Positions 8,463-17,920 are shown, counted from the stretch's first letter. The stretch is 64,000 bases of DNA from Hafnia paralvei ATCC 29927 (GCF_001655005.1 NZ_LXET01000047.1:71316-135315), one strand, 5' to 3'. Translations and numbers: made by a program. The notes: a model not told the origin generated them from the sequence alone.

Positions 8463-8567
8463 ATACAAGTTGATACAAGTTTAATACGAATTATCTAATT
8501 AAGATCACAGACACCGCTAATAATTTTGCGTTCTACTGAAAATATAAATACAAATTAAATACAAATT
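8463..8567. promoter_or_regulatory. Five phased half-sites in the mngR-mngA intergenic region (candidate MngR operators)
   Basis: ATACAAGTT occurs at 8463 and 8473, ATACGAATT at 8484, and ATACAAATT at 8548 and 8559. Spacing inside each cluster is 10-11 bases, one helical turn, and the clusters are 85 bases apart, eight turns. Such phasing is typical of regulator sites on one DNA face with possible looping. A TCACA half-site (near 8504), as in CRP boxes, lies between the clusters. The mngA ribosome site GCGGGAG follows at 8574-8580. Confidence 0.65.
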
Positions 8568-8585
8568 ATTCTCGCGGGAGTTTCT

Positions 8586-10499
8586 ATGGATCTGATACAC
8601 CTTACGTCACCGGAACTGATCGTCTTAAGGCAGTCATTTACGCATCGGGATGAAGCGCTGGATGCGCTAATTCAACGACTGGAGAGTCAGGGTATTCTCC
8701 ATGATGCCAACGCATTTCGTACCGCAGTTATGCAGCGAGAAGCAGAAGGCCCAACGGCATTGGGTGAGTCGCTCGCCGTTCCGCATGGCAAATCAGACAG
8801 CGTACGCCAAGCCGCTTTTGCCATGGCAACGCTATGTCAGCCATTAGAGTGGGACGGTGTTGATGGCCCCGAGCCCGTTAGTTTGATCTTTCTGTTGGCG
8901 ATACCCAGCGCTGAAGCGGGATCTACCCATATACAGTTGCTCACCACCCTAACCACCATGTTGGTGGATGACGAGGTGCGTAATGCGCTGATGCAGGCAC
9001 AAACGCCTCAGCAAGTATTGGCGCTATTGTCTCGTACACCCGCAGAAAAAAGTCAGGTAGAAAACGATCTTTCGACTGCGGCGGCACCTTTAGTGGTCTG
9101 CGTTACCGCCTGTCCGGCGGGTATTGCTCATACCTATATGGCCGCTGAATATCTTGAAAAAGCGGGACGTGAACTTGGAATACGCGTTTTGGTCGAGAAA
9201 CAGGGCGCCAATGGTGTGGAAGATCGCCTTGATGAGTCGCAGATCAAACAGGCTACCGCCTGCATTTTTGCCGCTGAAGTGGCAATAAAAGAATCTGAAC
9301 GATTTGCAGCGTTACCCAAACTACAGGTTCCGGTCGCTGAACCTATTCGCCATGCCAAGGCGCTTCTTCAACAAGCGATAACGCTGGCTGAACAGCCGGT
9401 TTCCACCGTCGAAACTCAGCCTAAACCGGGGTGGAAACAAGAGGTAAAACAAGCTCTCTTAAGCGGCATTTCATTTGCCGTTCCGCTAATTGTGGCCGGT
9501 GGCACCGTTTTAGCTGTCGCTGTATTACTGGCGCAGATGTTTGGTTGGCAGGATTTATACGCACAGAAGGATTCATGGCTGTGGATGTATCGCCAGCTTG
9601 GTGGAAATATGCTGGGAACGCTAATGGTTCCCGTACTCGCGGGATATATCGCATGGTCACTGGCAGATAAGCCCGCGTTAACACCGGGTTTTGTCGCCGG
9701 TATTTGTGCCAACCTGATTGGTGCCGGTTTTCTGGGAGGTGTGGCGGGCGGCCTCATTGCAGGCTATGTCATGCGTTGGGTGAAAAAGCATATTCGTTTA
9801 AGCCCAAACTTTAACGGCTTTCTCTCATTCTATCTGTATCCCGTCATTGGCACGCTGGTGGTGGGTAGCATTATGCTTTTCGTTATCGGCGAGCCAGTCG
9901 CATGGATTAACAATGGCCTGACCCACTGGCTGAATGGCCTATCTGGGACTAATGCCATTCTTCTCGGGGCGATAGTTGCCTTTATGTGTTCATTCGATCT
10001 GGGTGGACCGGTGAATAAAGCAGCCTATGCCTTCTGCCTTGGCGCAATGGCAAACGGTGTGTATGGCCCTTATGCCATTTTTGGGGCCACTAAAATGGTC
10101 TCTGCTTTTACCGTGACCGCCTCAACAATTATCGCCCCTCAGCTCTTCCGTAGCTTTGAAATTGAGACTGGAAAATCAACGTGGCTGCTGGGATTAGCCG
10201 GCATCACCGAGGGCGCCATTCCTATGGCGATTGAAGATCCGCTACGCGTTATTGGCTCATTCCTTCTGGGGTCGGTGGTTACTGGCGCCATCGTCGGAGG
10301 TGCAGGTATTGGTCTATCAACGCCAGGCGCCGGTATTTTCTCGTTGTTCCTACTTAGCGATAACGGGCTGGGCGGCATTTACGCAGCCCTACTTTGGTTC
10401 GGAGCTGCGCTGCTCGGCACCGTTATCTCGACGTTTAGCCTGCTGTTATGGCGTCGATATGCCTGCCAAAAAGGCTCATTTGCACCCGATATCAAATAA
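8586..10499 (+). CDS. mngA: PTS 2-O-alpha-mannosyl-D-glycerate transporter EIIABC, MngA
   Basis: Fructose-type phosphotransferase permease that imports and phosphorylates mannosylglycerate. The 637-residue chain (E. coli MngA 658) has EIIA at 1-150 with phosphorylated H67 in LAVPHGKSD, EIIB at about 168-265 with C176 in the motif CPAGIAHT, and an EIIC membrane domain from about 285 to the end, including GGPVNKAAYAFCLG and GITEGAIPMAIEDP typical of fructose-family EIIC. A ribosome site GGGAG lies 6 bases before the ATG. mngB follows after 59 bases, forming an uptake-plus-hydrolysis operon. Substrate is inferred from MngR and MngB; fructose-family relatives are the alternative. Confidence 0.9.
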   Translation: MDLIHLTSPELIVLRQSFTHRDEALDALIQRLESQGILHDANAFRTAVMQREAEGPTALGESLAVPHGKSDSVRQAAFAMATLCQPLEWDGVDGPEPVSLIFLLAIPSAEAGSTHIQLLTTLTTMLVDDEVRNALMQAQTPQQVLALLSRTPAEKSQVENDLSTAAAPLVVCVTACPAGIAHTYMAAEYLEKAGRELGIRVLVEKQGANGVEDRLDESQIKQATACIFAAEVAIKESERFAALPKLQVPVAEPIRHAKALLQQAITLAEQPVSTVETQPKPGWKQEVKQALLSGISFAVPLIVAGGTVLAVAVLLAQMFGWQDLYAQKDSWLWMYRQLGGNMLGTLMVPVLAGYIAWSLADKPALTPGFVAGICANLIGAGFLGGVAGGLIAGYVMRWVKKHIRLSPNFNGFLSFYLYPVIGTLVVGSIMLFVIGEPVAWINNGLTHWLNGLSGTNAILLGAIVAFMCSFDLGGPVNKAAYAFCLGAMANGVYGPYAIFGATKMVSAFTVTASTIIAPQLFRSFEIETGKSTWLLGLAGITEGAIPMAIEDPLRVIGSFLLGSVVTGAIVGGAGIGLSTPGAGIFSLFLLSDNGLGGIYAALLWFGAALLGTVISTFSLLLWRRYACQKGSFAPDIK

Positions 10500-10558
10500 C
10501 TGAATGCCATTGTTCCTTGAAAAAGGGACGAGATTGAGACTGAACTGGATAATATCTG

Positions 10559-13213
10559 ATGACAAATTCCACGACCAAAACCACTTCTCGCGTACACATC
10601 ACTCCGCATATGCATTGGGATCGCGAATGGTATTTCACCACTGAAGAGTCTCGTGTTTTGCTGGTGAACAACATGGAAGAAATATTGCAGCGCTTAGAGC
10701 AAGATGCTGACTATAAATTTTACGTTCTCGACGGCCAAACTGCGATTTTGGAAGACTATTTTTCAGTCTGTCCACATAATCGCGAACGAGTGAAAGCCTT
10801 AGTTCAGGCAGGAAAACTGATTGTTGGCCCTTGGTACACCCAGACGGATACGATGATGGTGAGTGCTGAATCGATCGTACGTAATCTGATGTATGGTATG
10901 CGCGATTGTCTGAGTTTAGGCGAGCCAATGAAAATCGGTTATTTACCGGATTCATTCAGTATGTCCTCACAGCTCCCCCATATCTTTAATGGTTTTGGCA
11001 TCACACGCGCTATGTTCTGGCGCGGATGCTCCGAGCGTCACGGTACCGATAAAACCGAGTTCCTTTGGCAGAGCAATGACGGCAGCGAAGTCACCACGCA
11101 GGTTTTGCCGCTAGGTTATGCCATCGGTAAATATTTACCGTCAGATGAAGCTGGCCTTCGCGACCGACTAGATAAGTATTTTCCTGTTCTAGAACAGGCA
11201 TCTATCACCAAAGATATATTGCTCCCTAACGGCCACGATCAAATGCCGCTCCAGCAAAATATTTTTGCTGTCATGGATAAGCTGCGTGAGATCTATCCCG
11301 ATCGTGAGTTTATTCTCAGCCGCTTCGAAGAGGTTTTTGATCGGATTGAGGCCATTCACGATCAACTTCCTGTCCTGCGCGGCGAATTCAACGACGGCAA
11401 ATACATGCGTGTGCACCGCACTATTTCATCCACCCGCATGGATATCAAACAGGCGCATGCCGCGATTGAAAATAAGATCGTGAATATCCTTGAGCCGCTG
11501 TGTGCTATCGCTTGGAGCCTAGGTTTTGATTATCACCACGGTTTGTTCGAAAAAATGTGGAAAGAGATCCTTAAAAACCATGCTCACGATAGTATTAGCT
11601 GCTGCTGCAGTGACAAAGTACACCAAGAAGTGATGTCACGTTTCATTCTAGCCGATGATATGGCCGAAAGCCTCATTCAGTTTACTCTGCGCAAAATCGC
11701 TGACAATTTACACAACCAGCACGAAATCAGTGACTCTCTCACCCTTTTCAATTTTTCGCCGTATGCGCGCGACGAGGTAATTAACACCACTATCCGCATT
11801 CGCGCCAACGCATTTCGTCTCACGGATAACGAAGGAAAAGAAGTCCCCTATTTCATTCGCGCCTCACGAGAAATTGATCCAGGCTTAGTCGATCGGCAAA
11901 TTGTTCATTACGGTAACTACGATCCCTTCATGGAGTTTGATATTCAGTTAGAGCGCCGCCTACCCGCCATGGGATATACCACGCTGCGGATAACTCAGGC
12001 TGATACGCAGCTCCTGTCCAACGAGGACAATCATGACCAGGCACTGGAGAATGCGTTTTATCGGATAACCGTGAATACGAACGGCTCGCTTAATATTTTC
12101 GATAAACAGGCCGACATACACTATGAGCAAGCGCTGTTGTTAGAAAACGGCGGCGATGATGGCGATGAATATGACTATTCACCTCCGCGTGAAGAATGGT
12201 TAATGACCTCTGAGCAAGCACAAGCGCAGACAGAATTTATTCATCAGCCATTGCAAAGCATCGCCGTTATTCAGTTCGCACAGCCAGTTCCTGCTTCGCT
12301 TGCAGAACGTGCAACTCATTGCGCTAGCCTGTCTATGCCTGTGACGCTATGCGTCACATTGGCAAAAAACAGTCGCCGCATCGACATCGATATCACCTTA
12401 GAAAACCTCGCCGAAGATCATCGCCTGCGGGTGCTTATCCCAACGCCATTCCCAAGCCAAAACGTACTGGCGGATAATCCATTTGGCACCATGACTCGCC
12501 CTACCCGCGATCCTGCGATGCAGCACTGGGAGCAGGAGGACTGGAAAGAGGCACCCATCCCTGTCTGGCAAATGCTTAATTTCGCCGCTCTGCAAGGTAA
12601 TAAAGCGGGTATGGCTCTGTTCACCCAAGGGTTACGTGAATTCGAAATTGTCGGTGAACAACATGATACTTTCGCTCTCACGCTGTTCCGTTCCGTCGGG
12701 GTGTTAGGCAAAGAAGAGCTGTTGCTAAGGCCTGGCCGCCCATCGGGTATAAAACTCCCCACGCCAGATTCACAGATGAAGGGAAAACATCATTTTCAGT
12801 TCGCCCTGTTCGGTTTTACTGGGACAGCATTAGAGGCTGGAGTTCCGCAGTTCGCCCGCGACTATCTCACGCCAATACGTTGTTATAACAAAATGCCGTA
12901 CAACGCGATGAAGCTAAACCTTGCGCCTCATCAGATACCGCATCACTACAGCCTACTGGAAATGCCACGCATCGGTGTGATGCTCAGCGCATTGAAAAAA
13001 GCAGAAGATCGCGATGAGCTGATTATTCGTTGCTATAACCCAAGTGAACAGGCACCGGCTATGGGAGAAGTCAGCATTCATCCACAGACAATCCATTGGA
13101 GCGAAGCGGGAATGGATGAAATTCTACGGGAAGAAACTCAATATCAACCGGGAGACATGGGCAACTTTGCCCCGTGCCAATCGAAGACGTTCAGTTTTGC
13201 ACTAAAAAAGTAA
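10559..13213 (+). CDS. mngB: GH38 alpha-mannosidase MngB (mannosylglycerate hydrolase)
   Basis: Cytoplasmic family 38 glycoside hydrolase that splits the 6-phosphomannosyl-glycerate brought in by MngA into mannose-6-phosphate and glycerate. The 884-residue product (E. coli 877) has the zinc motif PHMHWDREW (H17, H19, D21), the predicted nucleophile D131 in YLPDSFSMS, and the later KNHAHDSISCCCSDKVH segment with further metal and acid residues, followed by beta-sandwich domains. It is the last gene of the mng operon, ended by a strong hairpin at 13238-13272. Confidence 0.93.
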   Translation: MTNSTTKTTSRVHITPHMHWDREWYFTTEESRVLLVNNMEEILQRLEQDADYKFYVLDGQTAILEDYFSVCPHNRERVKALVQAGKLIVGPWYTQTDTMMVSAESIVRNLMYGMRDCLSLGEPMKIGYLPDSFSMSSQLPHIFNGFGITRAMFWRGCSERHGTDKTEFLWQSNDGSEVTTQVLPLGYAIGKYLPSDEAGLRDRLDKYFPVLEQASITKDILLPNGHDQMPLQQNIFAVMDKLREIYPDREFILSRFEEVFDRIEAIHDQLPVLRGEFNDGKYMRVHRTISSTRMDIKQAHAAIENKIVNILEPLCAIAWSLGFDYHHGLFEKMWKEILKNHAHDSISCCCSDKVHQEVMSRFILADDMAESLIQFTLRKIADNLHNQHEISDSLTLFNFSPYARDEVINTTIRIRANAFRLTDNEGKEVPYFIRASREIDPGLVDRQIVHYGNYDPFMEFDIQLERRLPAMGYTTLRITQADTQLLSNEDNHDQALENAFYRITVNTNGSLNIFDKQADIHYEQALLLENGGDDGDEYDYSPPREEWLMTSEQAQAQTEFIHQPLQSIAVIQFAQPVPASLAERATHCASLSMPVTLCVTLAKNSRRIDIDITLENLAEDHRLRVLIPTPFPSQNVLADNPFGTMTRPTRDPAMQHWEQEDWKEAPIPVWQMLNFAALQGNKAGMALFTQGLREFEIVGEQHDTFALTLFRSVGVLGKEELLLRPGRPSGIKLPTPDSQMKGKHHFQFALFGFTGTALEAGVPQFARDYLTPIRCYNKMPYNAMKLNLAPHQIPHHYSLLEMPRIGVMLSALKKAEDRDELIIRCYNPSEQAPAMGEVSIHPQTIHWSEAGMDEILREETQYQPGDMGNFAPCQSKTFSFALKK

Positions 13214-13237
13214 TACCTTAGCCTAAGTTCATGAAAC

Positions 13238-13272
13238 ACAAACCTCATCCAACAACGTTGGATGAGGTTTGT
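13238..13272 (+). terminator. Terminator after mngB
   Basis: A perfect 16-bp stem, ACAAACCTCATCCAAC with GTTGGATGAGGTTTGT, around a 3-base loop, 24 bases beyond the mngB stop; followed by TTGAGC rather than a long T-run. Confidence 0.8.
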
Positions 13273-13306
13273 TTGAGCTCATATGACGCTGTGCTCACGC
13301 CATGAC

Positions 13307-13504
13307 TTATGAAATAAAATCGTCCCTTTGTGGCGTAAAGACATCAATCAAAGTCCCCGCTTCAACGCATATACAGCCATGCATGACGTTAGGCTTTTTG
13401 TACAGCGTATCGCCAGCAGATACGCGATGAGTTTCATCGCCAACCGTAAAATCGAAAACACCAGACTTTACGTATGTGGTCTGTTCATGCGGATGATTGT
13501 GCAT
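13307..13504 (-). pseudogene. Cupin-domain protein, N-terminally truncated remnant
   Basis: The 65-residue frame contains MHNHPHEQTTYVKSG (metal-binding histidines of cupin motif 1) and GDTLYKKPNVMHG (motif 2), ending QRDDFIS. A complete single-domain cupin is usually about 100-115 residues, so about 40 N-terminal residues are missing. An in-frame TGA lies six codons before the first ATG; the sequence just upstream belongs to a different gene fragment in another frame. A short functional protein is possible but a deletion remnant is more likely. Confidence 0.7.
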
Positions 13505-13755
13505 CGGGCCAACAGGTCACGCCTGTAGCACCTAAGTAGCTGAAAAGTGGCAGCACTAATGCCGGTAAAAAGCACAACAATAGGCCATTAACGAAGCTGG
13601 CAATGATGGCCCCACGAAGTCCCCCCGTCGCATTGCCAAAAATGGCCGCCGTACCACCACAGGTAAAACTTGCGAGAATACCCGGAACAATAATCGGTAA
13701 CCCCAGCATAGGAAAAACAGCAATTGTGATGGCGTTAACTAGACCAGCACTTTAA
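13505..13755 (-). pseudogene. Fragment of an ascorbate-type (UlaA/SgaT) PTS EIIC gene
   Basis: On the minus strand the frame reads VNAITIAVFPMLGLPIIVPG, then ILASFTCGGTAAIFGNATGG and LRGAIIASFVNGLLLCFLPA, which resembles the C-terminal part of SgaT/UlaA membrane permeases (FGNATGGxRGAI, FLPALVLP). Only about 75 residues remain; a TAA closes the frame upstream near 13756 and the frame runs into the cupin fragment downstream. No EIIA or EIIB partner is present. This is a decayed gene piece. Confidence 0.68.
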
Positions 13756-13950
13756 AAATGAAACACCTATAATTAAGAAGACATCAAACTCACGACGATC
13801 GCAGCAGCAACCAACACCATCATCAGCTAAACTTCCTTGTGCGGATTACTATCAGCATATAACTCTTCTAATAGCAGAGCCCGACTCTCAGGCACGAAGC
13901 GTCGGATCATGAATTCTCGGTAATCCAATCACATACCGAGGAATACTGTT
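13756..13950. other. Non-coding interval with short broken frames
   Basis: Between the EIIC fragment and the VOC gene. On the minus strand two short frames are visible: an ATG near 13911 reading MIRRFVPESRALLLEELYAD before an early stop, and MMVLVAAAIVVSLMSS. Neither was recognised. They may be more debris of the same lost operon. The promoter of the VOC gene should lie here, with GAGGAAT about 9 bases before its ATG. Confidence 0.4.
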
Positions 13951-14379
13951 ATGCAATTGAGTACTTATCTGTTCTTCGACGGCAACGCAGAACAAGCGCT
14001 AACGTTCTACACTCAGGCGCTTGGTGCTGAAGTTTTGCACAAAATACGGTTTGGCGAAGCGCCGGTCGATGATTCCCAATGTGCAACCACACCTCCATTT
14101 CCCGCCGATAAAATCATGCATGCGTCACTCAAGATCGGCGATGGCCTCTTGATGCTGAGCGACGGCAACATGTGCGCCGAGGAAAAAAAGCACGGCGGCT
14201 TTTCTGTCAGCCTGCATTCCAACGATTTAGCGCAGGGTAAAACATGGTTTGAAAGGTTATCTGTGGGGGCGAACGTGACAATGCCCTTTCAGGAGACATT
14301 CTGGGCATTAGGGTTTGGAATGTTAACCGATCGGTTCGGGATACCGTGGATGGTAAACGTGGAAAAAGAGATGGGGTAG
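13951..14379 (+). CDS. PhnB/YjdN-like VOC-superfamily protein
   Basis: A 142-residue protein of the glyoxalase/bleomycin resistance/dioxygenase (VOC) superfamily, PhnB-like group. It starts MQLSTYLFFDGNAEQALTFY, the usual beta-alpha opening, and contains MHASLKIGDGLLMLSD and, near the end, FGMLTDRFGIPWMVN, both standard for this group. Most members have no proven reaction; some were once called 3-demethylubiquinone methyltransferase-like. It stands alone, convergent with erpA (63 bases between the ends). Confidence 0.85.
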   Translation: MQLSTYLFFDGNAEQALTFYTQALGAEVLHKIRFGEAPVDDSQCATTPPFPADKIMHASLKIGDGLLMLSDGNMCAEEKKHGGFSVSLHSNDLAQGKTWFERLSVGANVTMPFQETFWALGFGMLTDRFGIPWMVNVEKEMG

Positions 14380-14442
14380 TTTTGATAGGTCCCCCTCCCG
14401 ATGCCCTTACAAAGAGAGTCATTGGCGAGGGGGACTCAAAGA

Positions 14443-14787
14443 TTAAATACTAAAGGACGATCCACAACCGCAGGTGGTTTTTGCATTCGGGTTGGTGACG
14501 ATAAAACGAGAACCTTCTAGGCCTTCGGTGTAGTCAACAGACCCGCCCACCAGATATTGCAGGCTCATTGGATCTACCACCAGCATAACGCCCTGTTTCT
14601 CAATGGTCATATCGCCTTCGTTCACCTTATCATCAAAGGTGAAGCCGTACTGGAAGCCGCTACAGCCGCCGCCAGTGATGTAGACTCGCAGTTTCAGATC
14701 CGGGTTTTCTTCGTCTGCGATCAGGACTTTTACTTTATTAGCTGCAGCTTCAGTGAACTGCAACGGCAGAGCCATATCTTCACTCAT
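14443..14787 (-). CDS. erpA: A-type iron-sulfur cluster insertion protein ErpA
   Basis: Delivers Fe-S clusters to apoproteins, notably the isoprenoid enzymes IspG and IspH, and is essential in E. coli under aerobic conditions. The 114-residue product has all three cluster cysteines: C42 in GGGCSGF and C106/C108 in TTCGCGSSF. Both the scaffold operon (isc, 50-56 kb) and the likely client ispG (34.6 kb) lie in this window. It is followed on the same strand by nothing close; clcA lies upstream, reading the same way. Confidence 0.96.
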   Translation of the reverse strand: MSEDMALPLQFTEAAANKVKVLIADEENPDLKLRVYITGGGCSGFQYGFTFDDKVNEGDMTIEKQGVMLVVDPMSLQYLVGGSVDYTEGLEGSRFIVTNPNAKTTCGCGSSFSI

Positions 14788-14912
14788 TTCTCACTCCCAA
14801 AACTCTGCTTTTCACAGAATGTTTCTACACAGCATGGCGATGTCAAAATACAGGTAGCGCTAAAAAGCCATGCTGATTTATGCGGTCATTATCTAATACC
14901 TGACTAATTCGT

Positions 14913-16349
14913 TCAAGTATTGCTCGTCGGTAACGACGTCTTTTCCGCTTCTTGTTGGGCCGCCTGCTCTTGTGCCTGTTCCTGACGCTTAAGCGTTCTT
15001 TCTAAGATGCAAGAATATAGCGGTTTGCCACCTAAAAACTGGGCCAATAGTGTAGCGCCAAGACAAGTAATGATCATCGGTAAAATGAGCTGATAGTTAT
15101 CCGTCATTTCTAACACCAGCACAATGCCGGTGAGTGGAGCCCTGACCGTAGCAGCAAACAATGCCCCCATCCCAGCAATGGCAAAAGCCCCCGCCTCTAT
15201 GCCGTATTGTGGGAAAAGATGCGCACTTGCCATTCCAAATGCGGTCCCCAATAAAGTCCCCAGCGCCAGCATCGGTGCAAAGATGCCGCCAGGCGCACCG
15301 GAGCCAAAACACAGCAGCGTAGTCACTACGCGCGCGATAAAGATAAACAGCAGCATGCCGACGGTGTAGTTCCCCGCCGCCGCAATAGGAATCAGGTTAA
15401 AGCCCCCACCAGCAGCTTCTTGTTGAATTAGCCCTAACACTCCGCATAGCCCGCCAAGCACACCGCCGATAAGCACCAGTTTGCGCCAATCTCCGCCGTG
15501 CATGCGCATGAACATATCCTGAGCGCGAAAAACACCACGGTTAAACAGCACGCCAACGACGCCAAATACCATTCCCAAAATCAGATACAGCCATAGGGTG
15601 TTGATACCCACACTGCCGAGTTTACCCACCTCAATCACTGTGCGTTCGCCGTTGAAATAGCGAAAAACGACACAGGACATAATCACGCCGATAAATACCG
15701 CTTTGATAGAAATCAGGCTATAGCGGAACTGCGGACGCATCTCTTCAATAACGAATAAAATGCCCGCCAACGGCGCGTTAAACGCGGCAGTTAAACCCGC
15801 AGCGGCACCGGTTGCTAACAAACTGTGACGCGCCTCCGTACTACGAGCGCGAAAGAGATCGAACACCATCTGACCGAGGTTGCCGCCCATCTGCACAGTG
15901 GGGCCTTCGCGCCCGAGCACCATGCCCGCACCTAGTGTTCCCATCCCGCCGAAGAACTTCACGGGGATCACTCGCCACCAGCGTACGGGGCGTAAATTCT
16001 CCAATGCGCCCTCAATTTCAGGAATACCGGAGCCTCCGGCTTCAGGAGCAAAGCGGCGCACCAAATAGTAGCCAAACATGGCTAACAGCGCAGAGCCGAT
16101 AAACGCCATCGGCCAAACGATAATCCAGTAATCGGCCACATGCGCCAATCCACCTAAACGCTGTTGCTGCACCCAATCGACGCATTTTTCAAATGCCACG
16201 CCAATAAGCCCCGCCAGCGTCCCGACAACCGCCGCCATAAACAAGATTGCCACGGGAGTTTTATCGCGACGTAAAATTTGCAACATAACGTCACTACGGC
16301 GCAAACGCGTGGCAGACGGCAGAGAAGTGTGTTGTTCTTTCTGTGTCAT
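14913..16349 (-). CDS. clcA: H+/Cl- exchange transporter ClcA
   Basis: Inner-membrane 2Cl-/1H+ antiporter that supports extreme acid resistance. The 478-residue product (E. coli 473) has GSGIP at 106-110, the external gate glutamate E148 in GREGP, the internal proton glutamate E203 (VIEEM), GAPGGIFAP in the third chloride motif, and Y445 (GGKPLYS): the full set of functional residues at the same numbers as in E. coli. A glutamine/glutamate-rich tail of about 25 residues follows. It lies between hemL (divergent) and erpA as in E. coli. Confidence 0.97.
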   Translation of the reverse strand: MTQKEQHTSLPSATRLRRSDVMLQILRRDKTPVAILFMAAVVGTLAGLIGVAFEKCVDWVQQQRLGGLAHVADYWIIVWPMAFIGSALLAMFGYYLVRRFAPEAGGSGIPEIEGALENLRPVRWWRVIPVKFFGGMGTLGAGMVLGREGPTVQMGGNLGQMVFDLFRARSTEARHSLLATGAAAGLTAAFNAPLAGILFVIEEMRPQFRYSLISIKAVFIGVIMSCVVFRYFNGERTVIEVGKLGSVGINTLWLYLILGMVFGVVGVLFNRGVFRAQDMFMRMHGGDWRKLVLIGGVLGGLCGVLGLIQQEAAGGGFNLIPIAAAGNYTVGMLLFIFIARVVTTLLCFGSGAPGGIFAPMLALGTLLGTAFGMASAHLFPQYGIEAGAFAIAGMGALFAATVRAPLTGIVLVLEMTDNYQLILPMIITCLGATLLAQFLGGKPLYSCILERTLKRQEQAQEQAAQQEAEKTSLPTSNT

Positions 16350-16597
16350 AATCAGTCAACTAAAGCTGTGGTTGATAAGTAATACAAATAAAAGAGGCGC
16401 TATTCTACATGTCAAATGCGACAAAGTCCTCTTATGAGGAAAGTTGAATACTCCCTAAGGATAGTATGATGGATGAGATAAGAACGTTTGAATTCTGTTC
16501 AATCCCTTAGCTTGAGCTTTTCTTCATTTCATCTCTGCGGCGACTTCTTTAGAATAGACGCGACTTTTTACATTCAGCACAGGTCAGGAGCCGATTT

Positions 16598-17881
16598 ATG
16601 AGTAAGTCTGAAAGTCTGTACGCTCAGGCAAAAGAGCTAATTCCGGGTGGCGTAAACTCCCCCGTTCGCGCCTTCACCGGCGTTGGTGGCGTGCCTTTGT
16701 TTATCGAGCGCGCAGATGGCGCTTACCTGTACGATGCCGATGGTAAAGCCTATATCGACTACGTTGGCTCATGGGGGCCAATGGTTCTCGGCCACAACCA
16801 CCCAGCGATCCGCGAAGCCGTTCTGGAAGCCGTAGGCCGTGGTTTGAGCTTCGGCGCGCCGACGGAAATGGAAGTGAAAATGGCCCAATTGGTTACCGAC
16901 TTGGTGCCAAGTATGGACATGGTTCGCATGGTGAACTCAGGGACCGAAGCCACCATGAGCGCCATTCGTTTGGCGCGTGGTTTTACCGGTCGCGACAAAA
17001 TTATCAAATTTGAAGGCTGCTACCACGGCCACGCAGATCACCTGTTGGTTAAAGCGGGCTCCGGCGCACTGACGCTAGGCCAGCCAAACTCTCCAGGCGT
17101 TCCCGCTGACTTTGCTAAACATACGCTGACCTGCACCTATAACGACGTAGAGTCTGTCATGCAGGCGTTCAAGCAATATCCTAACGACATCGCCTGTATT
17201 ATCGTTGAGCCCGTCGCCGGCAACATGAACTGCATTCCACCTCTGCCTGAATTCCTTCCAGGTCTGCGTGAGCTGTGTGACCAATATGGCGCCTTATTGA
17301 TCATTGACGAAGTCATGACCGGTTTCCGCGTGGCACTAGCGGGAGCTCAGGATTATTACGGTGTAACACCAGATCTCACCTGCTTAGGGAAAATCATCGG
17401 TGGTGGTATGCCAGTGGGCGCATTTGGTGGTCGTCGCGATGTCATGGAAGCTCTGGCACCAACGGGCCCGGTTTATCAGGCGGGGACGCTATCAGGTAAC
17501 CCGGTCGCGATGGCGGCTGGATTTGCCTGTCTGAATGAGATTTCTCAGCCGGGGATCTATCCACAGCTGACTGAGCTGACCGACAATCTGGCTTCCGGCC
17601 TGTTAAACGCCGCGCAAAAAGAAGGCATTCCATTAGTGGTTAACCACGTGGGCGGCATGTTCGGGATTTTCTTTACCGATCAAGAAACCGTAACCTGCTA
17701 TGCCGACGTCACTCGCTGCGACGTAGACCGCTTTAAGCAGTTCTTCCATCTGATGCTGGAAGAAGGCGTGTACTTCGCGCCGTCAGCGTTTGAAGCGGGC
17801 TTTATGTCACTGGCGCATTCTCAGGAAGATATCCAAAAGACCATCGACGCCGCGCGCCGCTGTTTTGTGAAGATGAAGTAA
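16598..17881 (+). CDS. hemL: Glutamate-1-semialdehyde 2,1-aminomutase
   Basis: PLP enzyme making 5-aminolevulinate from glutamate-1-semialdehyde in the C5 tetrapyrrole pathway. The 427-residue product (E. coli 426) shows the fold-type I signature: NSGTEATMSAIRLAR (113-127), DEVMTGFR (237-244) and the Schiff-base lysine K265 in TCLGKIIGGGMP. A ribosome site CAGGAG lies 8 bases upstream. It is divergent from clcA with 248 bases between, which must hold both promoters, and is closed by a hairpin at 17892-17920. Confidence 0.97.
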   Translation: MSKSESLYAQAKELIPGGVNSPVRAFTGVGGVPLFIERADGAYLYDADGKAYIDYVGSWGPMVLGHNHPAIREAVLEAVGRGLSFGAPTEMEVKMAQLVTDLVPSMDMVRMVNSGTEATMSAIRLARGFTGRDKIIKFEGCYHGHADHLLVKAGSGALTLGQPNSPGVPADFAKHTLTCTYNDVESVMQAFKQYPNDIACIIVEPVAGNMNCIPPLPEFLPGLRELCDQYGALLIIDEVMTGFRVALAGAQDYYGVTPDLTCLGKIIGGGMPVGAFGGRRDVMEALAPTGPVYQAGTLSGNPVAMAAGFACLNEISQPGIYPQLTELTDNLASGLLNAAQKEGIPLVVNHVGGMFGIFFTDQETVTCYADVTRCDVDRFKQFFHLMLEEGVYFAPSAFEAGFMSLAHSQEDIQKTIDAARRCFVKMK

Positions 17882-17891
17882 TCTTTATCCA

Positions 17892-17920
17892 TTAAGTAGC
17901 CGCACAATGCGGCTACTTAA
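17892..17920 (+). terminator. Terminator after hemL
   Basis: A perfect 13-bp stem, TTAAGTAGCCGCA with TGCGGCTACTTAA, around a 3-base loop, beginning 11 bases after the hemL stop. The palindrome is AT-rich at its ends, so it can serve either direction. Confidence 0.85.

Noticed and set aside
16350..16597. tRNA or small RNA between clcA and hemL
   Set aside because: Looked for cloverleaf or terminator-ended RNA; only promoter-like AT-rich sequence was seen.
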